Assembly: GCA_029239415.1 (NCBI GenBank)
Contig: JAQZAY010000015.1
Location: forward strand, 1 to 25,698
Length of the DNA stretch: 25,698 nucleotides
Reading direction: 5' to 3'
Source: Pseudomonas sp.
Lineage (GTDB): Bacteria; Pseudomonadota; Gammaproteobacteria; Pseudomonadales; Pseudomonadaceae
In this document: piece after piece, positions 8,291 to 16,217 of the stretch
Layout: every line of letters starts with the position of its first letter
Position numbering within the stretch: position 1 is the stretch's first letter
Translations under genes and position numbers: made by a program
The notes under the pieces: generated by a model
What the model was told of the DNA's origin: nothing
The model's input: the letters and a program-made list of their open reading frames with translations, nothing else
Database searches by the model: none

Positions 8291-8578
8291 ATGCTCTTTC
8301 TCATTCACTGGACCATATCCACCGAAAACCGCAATGCCGTCATGGCCCGCTTCGTACAGACCGGCGGTGTGCCGCCCGCGGGTGTAAAAGTCCACGGCCG
8401 CTGGCACGCGATCGGGCATCATCTCGGTGTCGCCGTGGCCGAAACCGACGACCTGTCCCTGGTGCTCAAATGGGTGCTGGAATGGAGCGACCTGATGGAC
8501 ATGCAGGTGTATCCGGCGATGACCGATGAGCAGGCCGGGCCATTGTTGCAGGCTGCGCTGAGCCGAGTGACCACCTGA
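8291..8578 (+). CDS. DUF3303 family small protein
   Basis: A 95-residue soluble protein starting MLFLIHWTIS, with a mid-region HGRWHAIGHHLGVAVAET and a C-terminal DLMDMQVYPAMTDEQAG. This matches the small DUF3303 family, which has a ferredoxin-like alpha/beta dimeric barrel look but no established function. The ATG is preceded by GGGAGG with about 7 bases of spacing, so the start is secure. It stands alone: a 205-bp region separates it from the divergent ABC operon, and a hairpin at 8586 follows its stop. Confidence 0.78.
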   Translation: MLFLIHWTISTENRNAVMARFVQTGGVPPAGVKVHGRWHAIGHHLGVAVAETDDLSLVLKWVLEWSDLMDMQVYPAMTDEQAGPLLQAALSRVTT

Positions 8579-8585
8579 CCCACAA

Positions 8586-8615
8586 CGCTACCGCGCCTCC
8601 CAGGGCGTGGTAGCG
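8586..8615 (+). terminator. Hairpin after the DUF3303 gene
   Basis: A 12-bp stem (cgctaccgcgcc / ggcgtggtagcg, one G-T pair) with the loop tcccag starts 7 bases past the stop codon. There is no T-tract, so it may be a terminator on either strand or a transcript-end stabiliser. Confidence 0.55.
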
Positions 8616-8714
8616 GACAATCCCGCTGAACTAAACCCCACGCGACGCAATCCTTTCCTATGCGCAGTCCGCGCCAGCCTCGAGCCTAGAGCCCCCTGAC
8701 GATAAGGAGCCGCC

Positions 8715-9143
8715 GTGTCCGTTACCGCCCCCCCTCTCTACCGCTGCACGCCAAGCCCGCTTCACGCGATCTTGCTTGCCGGGACCGTACCGCTGTTTCT
8801 CGGCGGGTTGCTGAGCGACATCGCCTACTACAACACCTACCAGATCCAATGGAGCAACTTCGCCTCCTGGCTGATTGCTGGAGGCCTGCTGTTCTGCGGG
8901 CTGGCGCTGCTGTTCGCGCTGGTCAACCTGGCACGCGCGCGGCACAAGGCCGGGCGGCCAGTGCTGTACCTGGCGCTGCTGCTGGTCACTTGGGTGCTGG
9001 GCCTGGTCAATGCATTCGAGCATGCCAAGGACGCCTGGGCCGCCATGCCCTCGGGCCTGGTGCTGTCGGTGATCGTGACGCTGCTGAGCGTCGTCGCCGC
9101 CTGGATCGGGCTGAGCAACCTGCGTTCGGGAGACGAGCAATGA
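8715..9143 (+). CDS. DUF2231-like four-helix inner-membrane protein
   Basis: A 142-residue membrane protein with four hydrophobic segments at about residues 16-36, 47-70, 82-100 and 110-133. The order and the 'PSPLHAILLAGTVPLFLGGLLSDIAYYNT' type N-terminus fit DUF2231 membrane proteins, a family of predicted haem- or quinone-linked membrane partners with no proven role. The GTG start at 8715 is supported by AAGGAG 5 bases upstream. Its stop overlaps the start of the downstream sugar-dehydrogenase-like gene (ATGA), so the two are translationally coupled. Context suggests it may be the membrane electron-transfer partner of that enzyme, which is inference. Confidence 0.8.
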   Translation: MSVTAPPLYRCTPSPLHAILLAGTVPLFLGGLLSDIAYYNTYQIQWSNFASWLIAGGLLFCGLALLFALVNLARARHKAGRPVLYLALLLVTWVLGLVNAFEHAKDAWAAMPSGLVLSVIVTLLSVVAAWIGLSNLRSGDEQ

Positions 9144-10432
9144 AGCATTCAAGCGCACTGACGGCCCTGAGCATGGCACTGCTGCTGAGCGGCTGCGGCA
9201 GCGAGGCGGACAGCACCCAGGCCCGCGGGCCAGACCCCAAGCTGCCCGAACCGCAACGCGGCCTGCTGCCGAGCATGAAGATCGCCGAACCCGTGCAATG
9301 GGGCGATCTCAAGCCCACGGTGCCCGAGGGCTTCAGCGTCACCGCGATCGCGACCGACCTCAGGATCCCGCGCCAGACCCTGGTCCTGCCCAACGGCGAT
9401 ATCCTGGTGGCCGAAGGCCGTGGCGGCAGTGCCGCCAAGCTCAAGCCCAAGGATGTCATCGCCAGCTACATCAAGGCCGAGGGCAACACCAAGGTCAAGG
9501 GTGGCAACCGCCTGACCCTGCTGCGCGATGCCGATGGCGACGGCACCTACGAGTTCAAGGAGGTCTTCGCCGAGAACCTCAACGCGCCGTACGGCCTGGC
9601 CTATGCCGACGGCAAGCTGTACGTCGCCAACCAGGACGCGCTGGTGCGCTTCGACTACCAGGACGGCCAGACCAAGGCCGGCGGCCCGCCGACCACGGTC
9701 ACCGACCTGCCCTCGGAGATCAACCACCACTGGACCAAGTCGCTGACCATCAGCCCTGATGGCCGCTTCCTGTACGTGGGCATCGGCTCGAACAGCAACG
9801 TCACCGAGCGCGGCATGGAGGTCGAGATCGACCGGGCGCTGGTCTGGCAGATCGACGCCCAGACCGGCGCGCACAAGCCATACGCCACGGGCTTGCGCAA
9901 CCCGACCGCACTGACCATCGAGCCTGACTCGGGCCAGCTGTGGGCCGTGGTCAACGAACGCGATGAGCTCGGCCCTGACCTGGTGCCGGACTATCTCACG
10001 TCGGTGCGCGAGGGCGAGTTCTACGGCTGGCCCTACAGTTACTGGGGCCAGAACGTCGACACGCGCGCGCAGCCGCAGGACCCGGACAAGGTCGCCGCTG
10101 CGATCAAGCCGGACTACAGCCTCGGCTCCCACGTCGCCGCGCTGGGGGTCGACTTCTCGATCCCGGCGATGGGCGAGCAGTTCGCCCAAGGCGTATTCGT
10201 CGGCGAGCACGGCAGCTGGAACCGGGACAATCCCGTCGGCTACAAGGTCATCTTCGTGCCGTTCAGCAATGGTCGCCCGGCTGGCGAGCCAGTCGACTTC
10301 GCCACGGGCTTTCGCGGCTCGGACGGCAAGACCCGTGGCCGCCCGGTCGGCGTGACCGTCGACCCGAAAGGGGCATTGATCATCGCCGACGACCTGGCCA
10401 ACACCGTCTGGCGAGTCACGCGTAGCCAGTAG
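9140..10432 (+). CDS. Sorbosone-dehydrogenase-like PQQ-type sugar dehydrogenase, lipoprotein
   Basis: A 430-residue protein with a signal peptide and lipobox LLSGC (C19), followed by a beta-propeller of the soluble glucose/sorbosone dehydrogenase family. Recognisable motifs include 'RIPRQTLVLPNGDILVAEGRGG' in the first blade, 'NHHWTKSLTISPDGRFLYVGIGS', 'GLRNPTALTIEP', the 'EFYGWPYSYWG' stretch and 'GEHGSWNRDNPVGYKV'. Family members use PQQ and Ca2+ to oxidise sugars or aldehyde sugars in the periplasm, passing electrons to the respiratory chain. Many pseudomonad paralogues have no known substrate. The ATG at 9140 overlaps the previous stop and starts exactly at the signal peptide; the longer frame upstream overlaps the membrane-protein gene and is spurious. 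A strong terminator follows 8 bases after the stop. Confidence 0.88.
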   Translation: MKHSSALTALSMALLLSGCGSEADSTQARGPDPKLPEPQRGLLPSMKIAEPVQWGDLKPTVPEGFSVTAIATDLRIPRQTLVLPNGDILVAEGRGGSAAKLKPKDVIASYIKAEGNTKVKGGNRLTLLRDADGDGTYEFKEVFAENLNAPYGLAYADGKLYVANQDALVRFDYQDGQTKAGGPPTTVTDLPSEINHHWTKSLTISPDGRFLYVGIGSNSNVTERGMEVEIDRALVWQIDAQTGAHKPYATGLRNPTALTIEPDSGQLWAVVNERDELGPDLVPDYLTSVREGEFYGWPYSYWGQNVDTRAQPQDPDKVAAAIKPDYSLGSHVAALGVDFSIPAMGEQFAQGVFVGEHGSWNRDNPVGYKVIFVPFSNGRPAGEPVDFATGFRGSDGKTRGRPVGVTVDPKGALIIADDLANTVWRVTRSQ

Positions 10433-10440
10433 AGCGGTTT

Positions 10441-10470
10441 GCCATGGGGCACCTTGCCCCATGGCTTTTT
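10441..10470 (+). terminator. Strong intrinsic terminator between convergent genes
   Basis: An 11-bp perfect stem (gccatggggca / tgccccatggc) with a 3-base loop is followed by TTTTT. It terminates the sugar-dehydrogenase transcript on the plus strand. The T-tract overlaps the stop codon of cioB (10471-10469), so the hairpin also sits directly downstream of cioB on the minus strand, where it lacks a T-run. Confidence 0.9.
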
Positions 10471-11461
10471 ATCGGCGCGGCGGTCGTATCTTGCCGGCGA
10501 ACACCCGAAAGCCCACCGTGTTGTAGGCCAGCGTCACCGGTACGATCAGCGCAAACCCCAGCAACATGAATTTCTGGGTCGATGCAGACGAGGCGGCCTG
10601 GGTCAATGTCAGGCTGGGCGGCACGACCAGCGGGAAGATCTCCACCAGCATCATCCCGAACGCCACCACTACCACGCCCAGCGCCAGGAACAGCGGCACG
10701 CAGTGGCGTGAGCGGCCGAACCCCATGTAGAACCCTGCCAGCAAGGCGAGCATCGCCAACGCAGCGGGCCCCATCACCCAAGGTTGCGCCAGGCGCTGCA
10801 CGTAGCGTTCATCGAAGCTCAGGCTCCACGCCAGCACACCCGCCAGAAGGGCCATTGCCAACACCGCCAGGCACTTTGCCTGGCGTGCCGAACGCCTGTG
10901 CAAGTCCCCTTCCGTCCGCCAATACAGCCAGCACGCGCCAAGCCACAGGTAGCCTGCGACCAGCGCCAGCGCGCAGAACAGCGGGAACGGCCCCAGCCAC
11001 GGCCAGCCGCTGCCGCTGTACTGGCCGTTGTCATGCGGCACGCCCTGCACCAGGGTGCCCAGCACCAGTCCCTGGCAGAGCGTGGCAAGCAGTGAGCCAC
11101 CGAGCAGCAGCGCATCGGCCAGGTGCCTGTGCGCCACGTACTCGCGAAACTCGAGCGCGACCGCGCGCAGGATCAGCGCCATCAGCATCACCAGCAAAGG
11201 CTCGTACAAGGCGGGCAGCAGGATGGCGTAGGCCAGTGGAAACAGCGCCAGCAACCCTCCTCCCCCCAGGACCAGCCAGGTTTCGTTGGCGTCCCAGACC
11301 GGCAGGATAGACAGCACCATCACCTCCCTGTCCTGCGTTCGACGATTGGCCCCCATGAGCATGCCGACGCCAAGGTCGGTGCCATCGAGCAGTACATAGG
11401 TCAGCACCGAGAACGCCAGGGCAGCGGCGCTGAGCAAGGTGAGCCAGTCGATGCCGAACAT
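10469..11461 (-). CDS. cioB: Cyanide-insensitive (bd-type) quinol oxidase subunit II
   Basis: A 330-residue polytopic membrane protein of the CydB/CioB family. The typical N-terminus 'LLDGTDLGVGML', the signature 'WDANETWLVLGGGGLLALFPLAYAI' and a C-terminal 'PVTLAYNTVGFRVF' are all visible. It partners CioA to form the quinol-oxidising, oxygen-reducing cytochrome bd complex of the inner membrane. The ATG at 11461 lies just after the stop of cioA (11464) and has GAGGG upstream, so the pair is one transcription unit. The longer frame starting at 11782 overlaps cioA and is not real. No small CydX/DUF2474-type subunit is encoded between its stop and the terminator. Confidence 0.92.
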   Translation of the reverse strand: MFGIDWLTLLSAAALAFSVLTYVLLDGTDLGVGMLMGANRRTQDREVMVLSILPVWDANETWLVLGGGGLLALFPLAYAILLPALYEPLLVMLMALILRAVALEFREYVAHRHLADALLLGGSLLATLCQGLVLGTLVQGVPHDNGQYSGSGWPWLGPFPLFCALALVAGYLWLGACWLYWRTEGDLHRRSARQAKCLAVLAMALLAGVLAWSLSFDERYVQRLAQPWVMGPAALAMLALLAGFYMGFGRSRHCVPLFLALGVVVVAFGMMLVEIFPLVVPPSLTLTQAASSASTQKFMLLGFALIVPVTLAYNTVGFRVFAGKIRPPRR

Positions 11462-11463
11462 GA

Positions 11464-12840
11464 TCAGGGGCCCTCGTCCAAGCCGGGCCGGGGCCCCGGT
11501 TCGCCCGGCCGGGGTGGGTGGCGCAACAGGCGCAGCAGCACCCATAGCCCACCTCCGAAGACCAGGGTATAGAACGCCAGGATCGCCAGGGTCGCCCAGA
11601 CCACGCTGGGCGCCGACACCGACGACACGCTGTCGGCGGTGCGCAGCAGCCCGTGGATGGTGAAGGGCTGGCGGCCGACTTCGGTGACCACCCAGCCGCT
11701 GAGCATGGCAAGGAAGCCGGCCGGAGCCAGGAGGACACTCGCCTGTTGCAGCCAGCGAGCCTGCTCCAGACGCCCGCGCCATCGCAACACCAGGCTGGCG
11801 ACCCCCTGGGCCGCCATCAGCAGGCCGAGCCCGACCATGATGCGAAAGGCGAAAAAGACGATCGGCACCGGTGGCAGGTCGTCCCGGGGAAATTCGTCCA
11901 GCGCTTGGATGGTGCCGCTCAGGTCATGGGTCAGGTACAGCGAGCCGATGCGCGCGATGGCCACTTCGAAGTGGTTGCGTTGCTCGGCCATGTCCGGCAC
12001 GGCGAATAGTCTCAGCGGTTCGCCGGCGCCAGCGGCCGGGCGGTGCCAGGAGCCTTCGATGGCCGCGATCTTGATGGGCTGCACCTTGAGCGTGTGCTGC
12101 CCGTGCAGGTCGCCGGCGACGATCTGCAGCGGCGCCAGCACGGCGATCGTCCACAACGCCATGGAGTACTGCAGGCGCGCCCGTGGGTTGCCGGGCTCGC
12201 GCAGCAATTGCCAGGCGCCGGTACCGGCGACCAGGGTCGCACTGCCCAGCAGCGCGGCGATGAGCATGTGCGCAAGGCGATAGGGAAACGATGGGTTGAA
12301 CACGATGGCCCACCAGTCCTGGGCAATGAACCGGCCGTCCGGCCCGATCGAGTAGCCTGCCGGCGTGTGCATCCAGGAGTTGGCCGAGAGGATCCAGAAG
12401 GCGCTGACCAGGGCTCCGACCGCCACGGCGCAGGTCGCCAGGAAGTGCAGGCGCGGCCCGACCTTCTTCAGGCCGAACAGCATGATCCCCAGGAATCCCG
12501 CTTCGAGAAAGAACGCCACCAGCACTTCGTAGAACATCAGCGGGCCGATGATCGCCCCGGCCTGGGCCGACAGGCGCGACCAGTTGAGGCCGAACTGATA
12601 CTCCATCACCAGCCCCGACGCGGTGCCCACCGCCACCGTCAGCGCAAACACCTTGAGCCAGAAGCGGTAGACGTCCATGTAGAGCTCGCGCTTGCGCCAC
12701 AACCACAGCGCCTCGAGCACCATCAGCCCCTGCGCCAGCCCGATGCTGAACGCCGCCAGGACGATATGAAAGCTGATGGTAATGGCGAATTGCACGCGGG
12801 CGGCCAGCAGCGCCGCGGCTGCGTCGCCATACTCAACCAA
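11464..12840 (-). CDS. cioA: Cyanide-insensitive (bd-type) quinol oxidase subunit I
   Basis: About 458 residues, clearly CydA/CioA. Visible motifs are 'ARVQFAITISFHIVLAAFSIGLAQ' (H25, equivalent to the haem b595 ligand), 'GTASGLVMEYQFGLNWS', 'EAGFLGIMLFG' and 'GWVVTEVGRQPF'. It is shorter than E. coli CydA, consistent with the short Q-loop of the CIO subgroup. The start is uncertain. A TTG at 12840-12838 gives an 8-base overlap with the upstream molybdoenzyme gene. An in-frame ATG at 12864 would add eight residues. An ATG at 12830-12828 is out of frame. Either choice means translational overlap. It pairs with cioB, three bases downstream. Confidence 0.88.
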   Translation of the reverse strand: MVEYGDAAAALLAARVQFAITISFHIVLAAFSIGLAQGLMVLEALWLWRKRELYMDVYRFWLKVFALTVAVGTASGLVMEYQFGLNWSRLSAQAGAIIGPLMFYEVLVAFFLEAGFLGIMLFGLKKVGPRLHFLATCAVAVGALVSAFWILSANSWMHTPAGYSIGPDGRFIAQDWWAIVFNPSFPYRLAHMLIAALLGSATLVAGTGAWQLLREPGNPRARLQYSMALWTIAVLAPLQIVAGDLHGQHTLKVQPIKIAAIEGSWHRPAAGAGEPLRLFAVPDMAEQRNHFEVAIARIGSLYLTHDLSGTIQALDEFPRDDLPPVPIVFFAFRIMVGLGLLMAAQGVASLVLRWRGRLEQARWLQQASVLLAPAGFLAMLSGWVVTEVGRQPFTIHGLLRTADSVSSVSAPSVVWATLAILAFYTLVFGGGLWVLLRLLRHPPRPGEPGPRPGLDEGP

Positions 12841-15205
12841 CCTGGTCGCCCGCCGGCACGGCATGCTCGAGCTCGTGCGCAGAAGGGCTCGACCGATGCA
12901 GGGTGATGGGGATGGACTTGGCGGCGGGCACCTTGCTGCGTTCGGCGTGATGCCACAGGGGCACCAGGGGATTGCACTCCGGGTAGTAGGCCGCCGCGCA
13001 GCCTTCGGGGATGTCATAGGCGATGATCTGCAACGGCCCTACCTGACGACGCACCTGCGGCTCGACCGCGGTACGCAGGTCGACCCAGTCGCCCGGCGCG
13101 AACCCCAGCCGGATCACATCGCTGCGGTTGAGAAACACCACGCTGCGCGTGCCGTGCACGCCGCGAAAACGATCATCGTAACCGTACACGGTGGTGTTGA
13201 ACTGGTCGTTGCTGCGCAGCGTCATCAATTGCAATACATCGCGCCGGTCCACTGCAACATCGTCGTCTTCGTCGAGCTTGGCGGGCGCGACGAACTGCGC
13301 CTTGCCCGACTCGGTCTTGAACTCGCGCCGGCAGGCGCCCAGCGGGCGATGGAAGCCGCCGGGCTCCCACATCCGCGTCTCCATGTCATGGAAGATCTCG
13401 GGGTAGACCTCGCCGATCGCCGTGCGGATCAAGGCGTAGTCGTGGCGCCAGGCATCCCAGGGGATCCGGCAGGGTCCCTCGAGCGTGGCCTCGGCCAGCC
13501 CGGCGATGATCGCCACTTCGGAGCGCAGCGGCTCGGCGGCAGGCTCGCTGGTGCCCTTCCACGCGCGGATGCAGCCGGTGCTGTCCTCGGTGCTGTAGGT
13601 CTGCTCGCGGCCGTCCTGGCGGTCGATCTCGATACGGCCCAGGCAAGGCAACAGCCAGCCCGCGCGGCCAGGGAACAGGTGGGTGCGGTTCAACTTGGTG
13701 GCGACCTGCACGTTCAGCGCCAGGCCCGACCAGGCCGGTTCCATGCGGTCGGTGTCCGGGACCGCGCGAAGGAAGTTGCCGCCGAGCCCGATGAAGGCCT
13801 TCACGCTACCGTCGAGGATGCCCTGGCAGGTATCCACCGTGGCCAGGCCCTTCTTCTGCGGTACCTTGAAGCCAAACAGCGCCTCGATCCTGTCGGCCGG
13901 CACCTTGGCGGGATCCTCGGTGATGCCCACGGTGCGCTGGCCCTGCACGTTGGAATGGCCGCGGACCGGGCAGATGCCTGCGCCAGGCTTGCCGATGTTG
14001 CCGCGCAACAGCAGCAGGTTGACCAGCATCTGCACGTTCTCGACGCCATGGCGGTGCTGGGTCATGCCCATGCCGTAGATCACCATGACCTTGTCGCTGC
14101 GCGCATACACCGTGGCGGCCGCCTCCATCGCCCCGCGTCCCAGGCCCGAGCGGCGTTCCAGGGTTTCCCACGCATAGGCTTGGACCTCACTGGCAAAGCG
14201 CTCGAAACCGTGGGTGTGCTCGGCGATGAAGGCATGGTCGAGCACGGCTGGATGGCCGTCGGCGATAGCCTGGCGGTCCATCTCCAGCAGCGCCTTGGCG
14301 ATGCCCATGACGGCCGCCAGGTCGCCGCCGATGGCCACCTGGTGGTACTGGGTGCTGATGACCGTCGAGGACGGCCCGAGCATCTCGCGTGGCGACTGCG
14401 GGTTGACGAAGCGTTCCAGGCCGCGTTCGCGCAAGGGGTTGAAGGTGATGACCGGCACCCGGCGCTTGCGCGCCTCCTGCAGCGGGTGGAGCATGCGCGG
14501 GCTGTTGCTGCCCACGTTCTGGCCGAAGAAGAAGATGCAGTCGGTGTGCTCGAAGTCGGCCAGGGTGACCGTCCCGACCGGCACGCCGATGCTCTCCTGC
14601 AGGCCGACCGAGGTGCTTTCATGGCACATGTTGGAGCTGTCGGGCAGGTTGTTGGTGCCATAGGCCCGCGCGAACAGCTGGTACATGAACGACGCTTCCA
14701 GCGATGCCCGGCCAGAGGCATAGAACACCACCTCGTCTGGCTGCAAGGCACGAAGCTCGCGGCCGATCTCGCAGTAGGCCTCGCGCCAGTCAGTGACCTG
14801 GTAGCGGTCGGTCAGCGGGTCGTAGCGCAGCGGATGGGTGAGGCGGCCGTGCTGTTCCAGGTCGAAGTCGGTCCAGGTGCGCAGTTCTGCCAGGGTGTGA
14901 CGGGTGAAGAACTCGGGCTCGGTGCGCAGGCTGGTCAGCTCCCAGGCCGTGGCCTTGGCGCCGTTTTCGCAGAACTCCAGCGCGTGGGGATGCCCAGGCT
15001 TGGCCCAGGCGCAGCTCACGCAAGCGAAGCCGTCAGGCTTGTTCTGGTGCAGCAAGGCCTTCGGCGCCTTGGCCAACGCCTGTTCTCGCCAGAGGATGTT
15101 CATGACCGAGTGCGCCGACCCCCATCCTCCACTGGCCGAGTGATAGGGCTTGAATCGCGCCTTCGGGTGCAGGAGCTGCATGGGGGGCTCGCTTGGCTGG
15201 GCCAC
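12833..15205 (-). CDS. FdhF/YdeP-family molybdopterin oxidoreductase
   Basis: A 790-residue protein of the formate-dehydrogenase-alpha-like YdeP family. C194 in 'SSNMCHESTSVGL' aligns with the selenocysteine of E. coli FdhF and is the likely molybdenum ligand. 'GQNVGSNSPRMLHPL' and 'VRGHSNVQGQRTVGI' are cofactor-binding stretches, and the C-terminal 'VFLNRSDVIRLGFAPGDWVDL' is the molydopterin dinucleotide-binding domain. The N-terminal cluster region has only C62-x2-C65 and C79, not the usual four-Cys 4Fe-4S pattern, so cluster content is uncertain. E. coli YdeP is linked to acid resistance but its reaction is not proven. The start may be the GTG at 15205 or the ATG at 15181. The gene overlaps cioA, an unusual coupling with a quinol oxidase. 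Confidence 0.88.
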   Translation of the reverse strand: MAQPSEPPMQLLHPKARFKPYHSASGGWGSAHSVMNILWREQALAKAPKALLHQNKPDGFACVSCAWAKPGHPHALEFCENGAKATAWELTSLRTEPEFFTRHTLAELRTWTDFDLEQHGRLTHPLRYDPLTDRYQVTDWREAYCEIGRELRALQPDEVVFYASGRASLEASFMYQLFARAYGTNNLPDSSNMCHESTSVGLQESIGVPVGTVTLADFEHTDCIFFFGQNVGSNSPRMLHPLQEARKRRVPVITFNPLRERGLERFVNPQSPREMLGPSSTVISTQYHQVAIGGDLAAVMGIAKALLEMDRQAIADGHPAVLDHAFIAEHTHGFERFASEVQAYAWETLERRSGLGRGAMEAAATVYARSDKVMVIYGMGMTQHRHGVENVQMLVNLLLLRGNIGKPGAGICPVRGHSNVQGQRTVGITEDPAKVPADRIEALFGFKVPQKKGLATVDTCQGILDGSVKAFIGLGGNFLRAVPDTDRMEPAWSGLALNVQVATKLNRTHLFPGRAGWLLPCLGRIEIDRQDGREQTYSTEDSTGCIRAWKGTSEPAAEPLRSEVAIIAGLAEATLEGPCRIPWDAWRHDYALIRTAIGEVYPEIFHDMETRMWEPGGFHRPLGACRREFKTESGKAQFVAPAKLDEDDDVAVDRRDVLQLMTLRSNDQFNTTVYGYDDRFRGVHGTRSVVFLNRSDVIRLGFAPGDWVDLRTAVEPQVRRQVGPLQIIAYDIPEGCAAAYYPECNPLVPLWHHAERSKVPAAKSIPITLHRSSPSAHELEHAVPAGDQVG

Positions 15206-15356
15206 GGGGATTGTGTCTAGATATTTCGAGGTGGGGCCACAGAGGAAAGTTCAGGGCAATCGCGCATGCTGTCCATCGCTCGAGATACACCACAACCCTC
15301 GCCATGTGATATACGCTCACGCCTTATTGCAGACTCACCGTAGTGGACCTCTTTTC
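15206..15356. other. Divergent intergenic region between the YdeP-like/cio operon and the EAL gene
   Basis: This 151-bp region must hold the promoters of both divergent units. No confident sigma-70 -10/-35 pair stands out. No Anr/Fnr box (TTGAT-N4-ATCAA) is seen. One dyad, GTGA-N7-TCAC at 15306-15320, resembles a CRP/Vfr half-site pair, but the spacing is one base too long. Confidence 0.35.
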
Positions 15357-16130
15357 ATGAGTGATCAGCCTGCCAAGCACGCTTGCTCGGCCTGCCAGGG
15401 CGGCACGCCGCTTGGCTTCGATTTCAGCATGGCCTTCCAGCCTATCGTCGATGCGCGCGACCGAAGCGTGTATGCCTATGAAGCGCTGGTGCGCGGCACC
15501 GACGGCAGTGGCGCCGCGTCCATCCTCGGGCGCGTCACTGACGATAACCGCTATGCCTTCGACCAGGCTTGCCGGGTGAAAGCGGTCGAGCTGGCGGCCC
15601 GGCTGGAAATGCCTTGCAAGCTCAGCATCAACTTCCTCCCGAACGCGGTCTACCAGCCCGCCACCTGCATTCGTGCGACGCTGGCTGCGGCCAGGCGCTT
15701 CGGATTTCCGCTCGAACGGATCATTTTCGAGATCACCGAGCGCGAGGAACTGGTGGACAAGGAGCACCTCAAGGGCATCATCCACGAGTACCAGCGCCAA
15801 AGCTTCAAGACCGCCATCGACGACTTCGGCGCGGGCTATTCGGGCCTGAACCTGCTGGCCGAGTTCCAGCCAGACATCATCAAGCTGGACATGTCGCTGG
15901 TGCGCAACATCGACACTCATCCGGTGCGCCAGGCGATCGTCCAGGGGATTCTCGGGGTCTGCCAGGCGCTGGACATCGAGGTGATCGCCGAGGGCATCGA
16001 GAGCGTCGGCGAGCTGCGTCACCTGCAGCGCTCGGGAGTCTACCTGTTCCAGGGTTACCTGTTCGCACGGCCGCTGTTCGAGGCATTGCCCGAGGTAGCC
16101 TGGCCGGCCGACACTTTCGTTGCACCTTGA
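15357..16130 (+). CDS. EAL-domain cyclic-di-GMP phosphodiesterase
   Basis: A 257-residue protein that is a single EAL domain. The active-site residues are all visible: E42-A43-L44, N92, E125, D155-D156 in the DDFGAGYSGL loop, K176, E212 and Q232. It should therefore hydrolyse c-di-GMP to pGpG and lower the second-messenger level, favouring motility over biofilm. The N-terminus carries a short C10-x2-C13 motif that could bind a metal or respond to redox, but no PAS, GGDEF or membrane domain is present. The ATG at 15357 is the first in-frame start that leaves a normal EAL domain. The Shine-Dalgarno is weak (GGA about 10 bases upstream). The gene is monocistronic, 87 bp upstream of the kinase gene. 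Confidence 0.93.
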   Translation: MSDQPAKHACSACQGGTPLGFDFSMAFQPIVDARDRSVYAYEALVRGTDGSGAASILGRVTDDNRYAFDQACRVKAVELAARLEMPCKLSINFLPNAVYQPATCIRATLAAARRFGFPLERIIFEITEREELVDKEHLKGIIHEYQRQSFKTAIDDFGAGYSGLNLLAEFQPDIIKLDMSLVRNIDTHPVRQAIVQGILGVCQALDIEVIAEGIESVGELRHLQRSGVYLFQGYLFARPLFEALPEVAWPADTFVAP

Positions 16131-16217
16131 TCCAAGCAAGTCTCCTCAGTCTGTGAGACGATGACCGGCCCCGTGCAACCCGTGTGTTGGCAAGACAGGA
16201 CCCAAAGCAAAGAAACG

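Noticed and set aside
9149..10462. 437-residue minus-strand ORF opposite the sugar-dehydrogenase-like gene
   Set aside because: The plus-strand gene has a lipobox, conserved propeller motifs, a coupled start and a terminator; the antisense frame has none.
12776..15220. 814-residue plus-strand ORF antisense to the molybdoenzyme gene
   Set aside because: It mirrors a clear YdeP/FdhF protein with intact motifs. Its composition (Ala, Arg, Gly, His, Gln-rich) is typical of antisense frames in GC-rich DNA, and it has no recognisable domain.
15306..15320. GTGA-N7-TCAC dyad as a Vfr/CRP site
   Set aside because: The spacer is seven bases, not six, and the outer bases are not conserved, so it is not a confident site.
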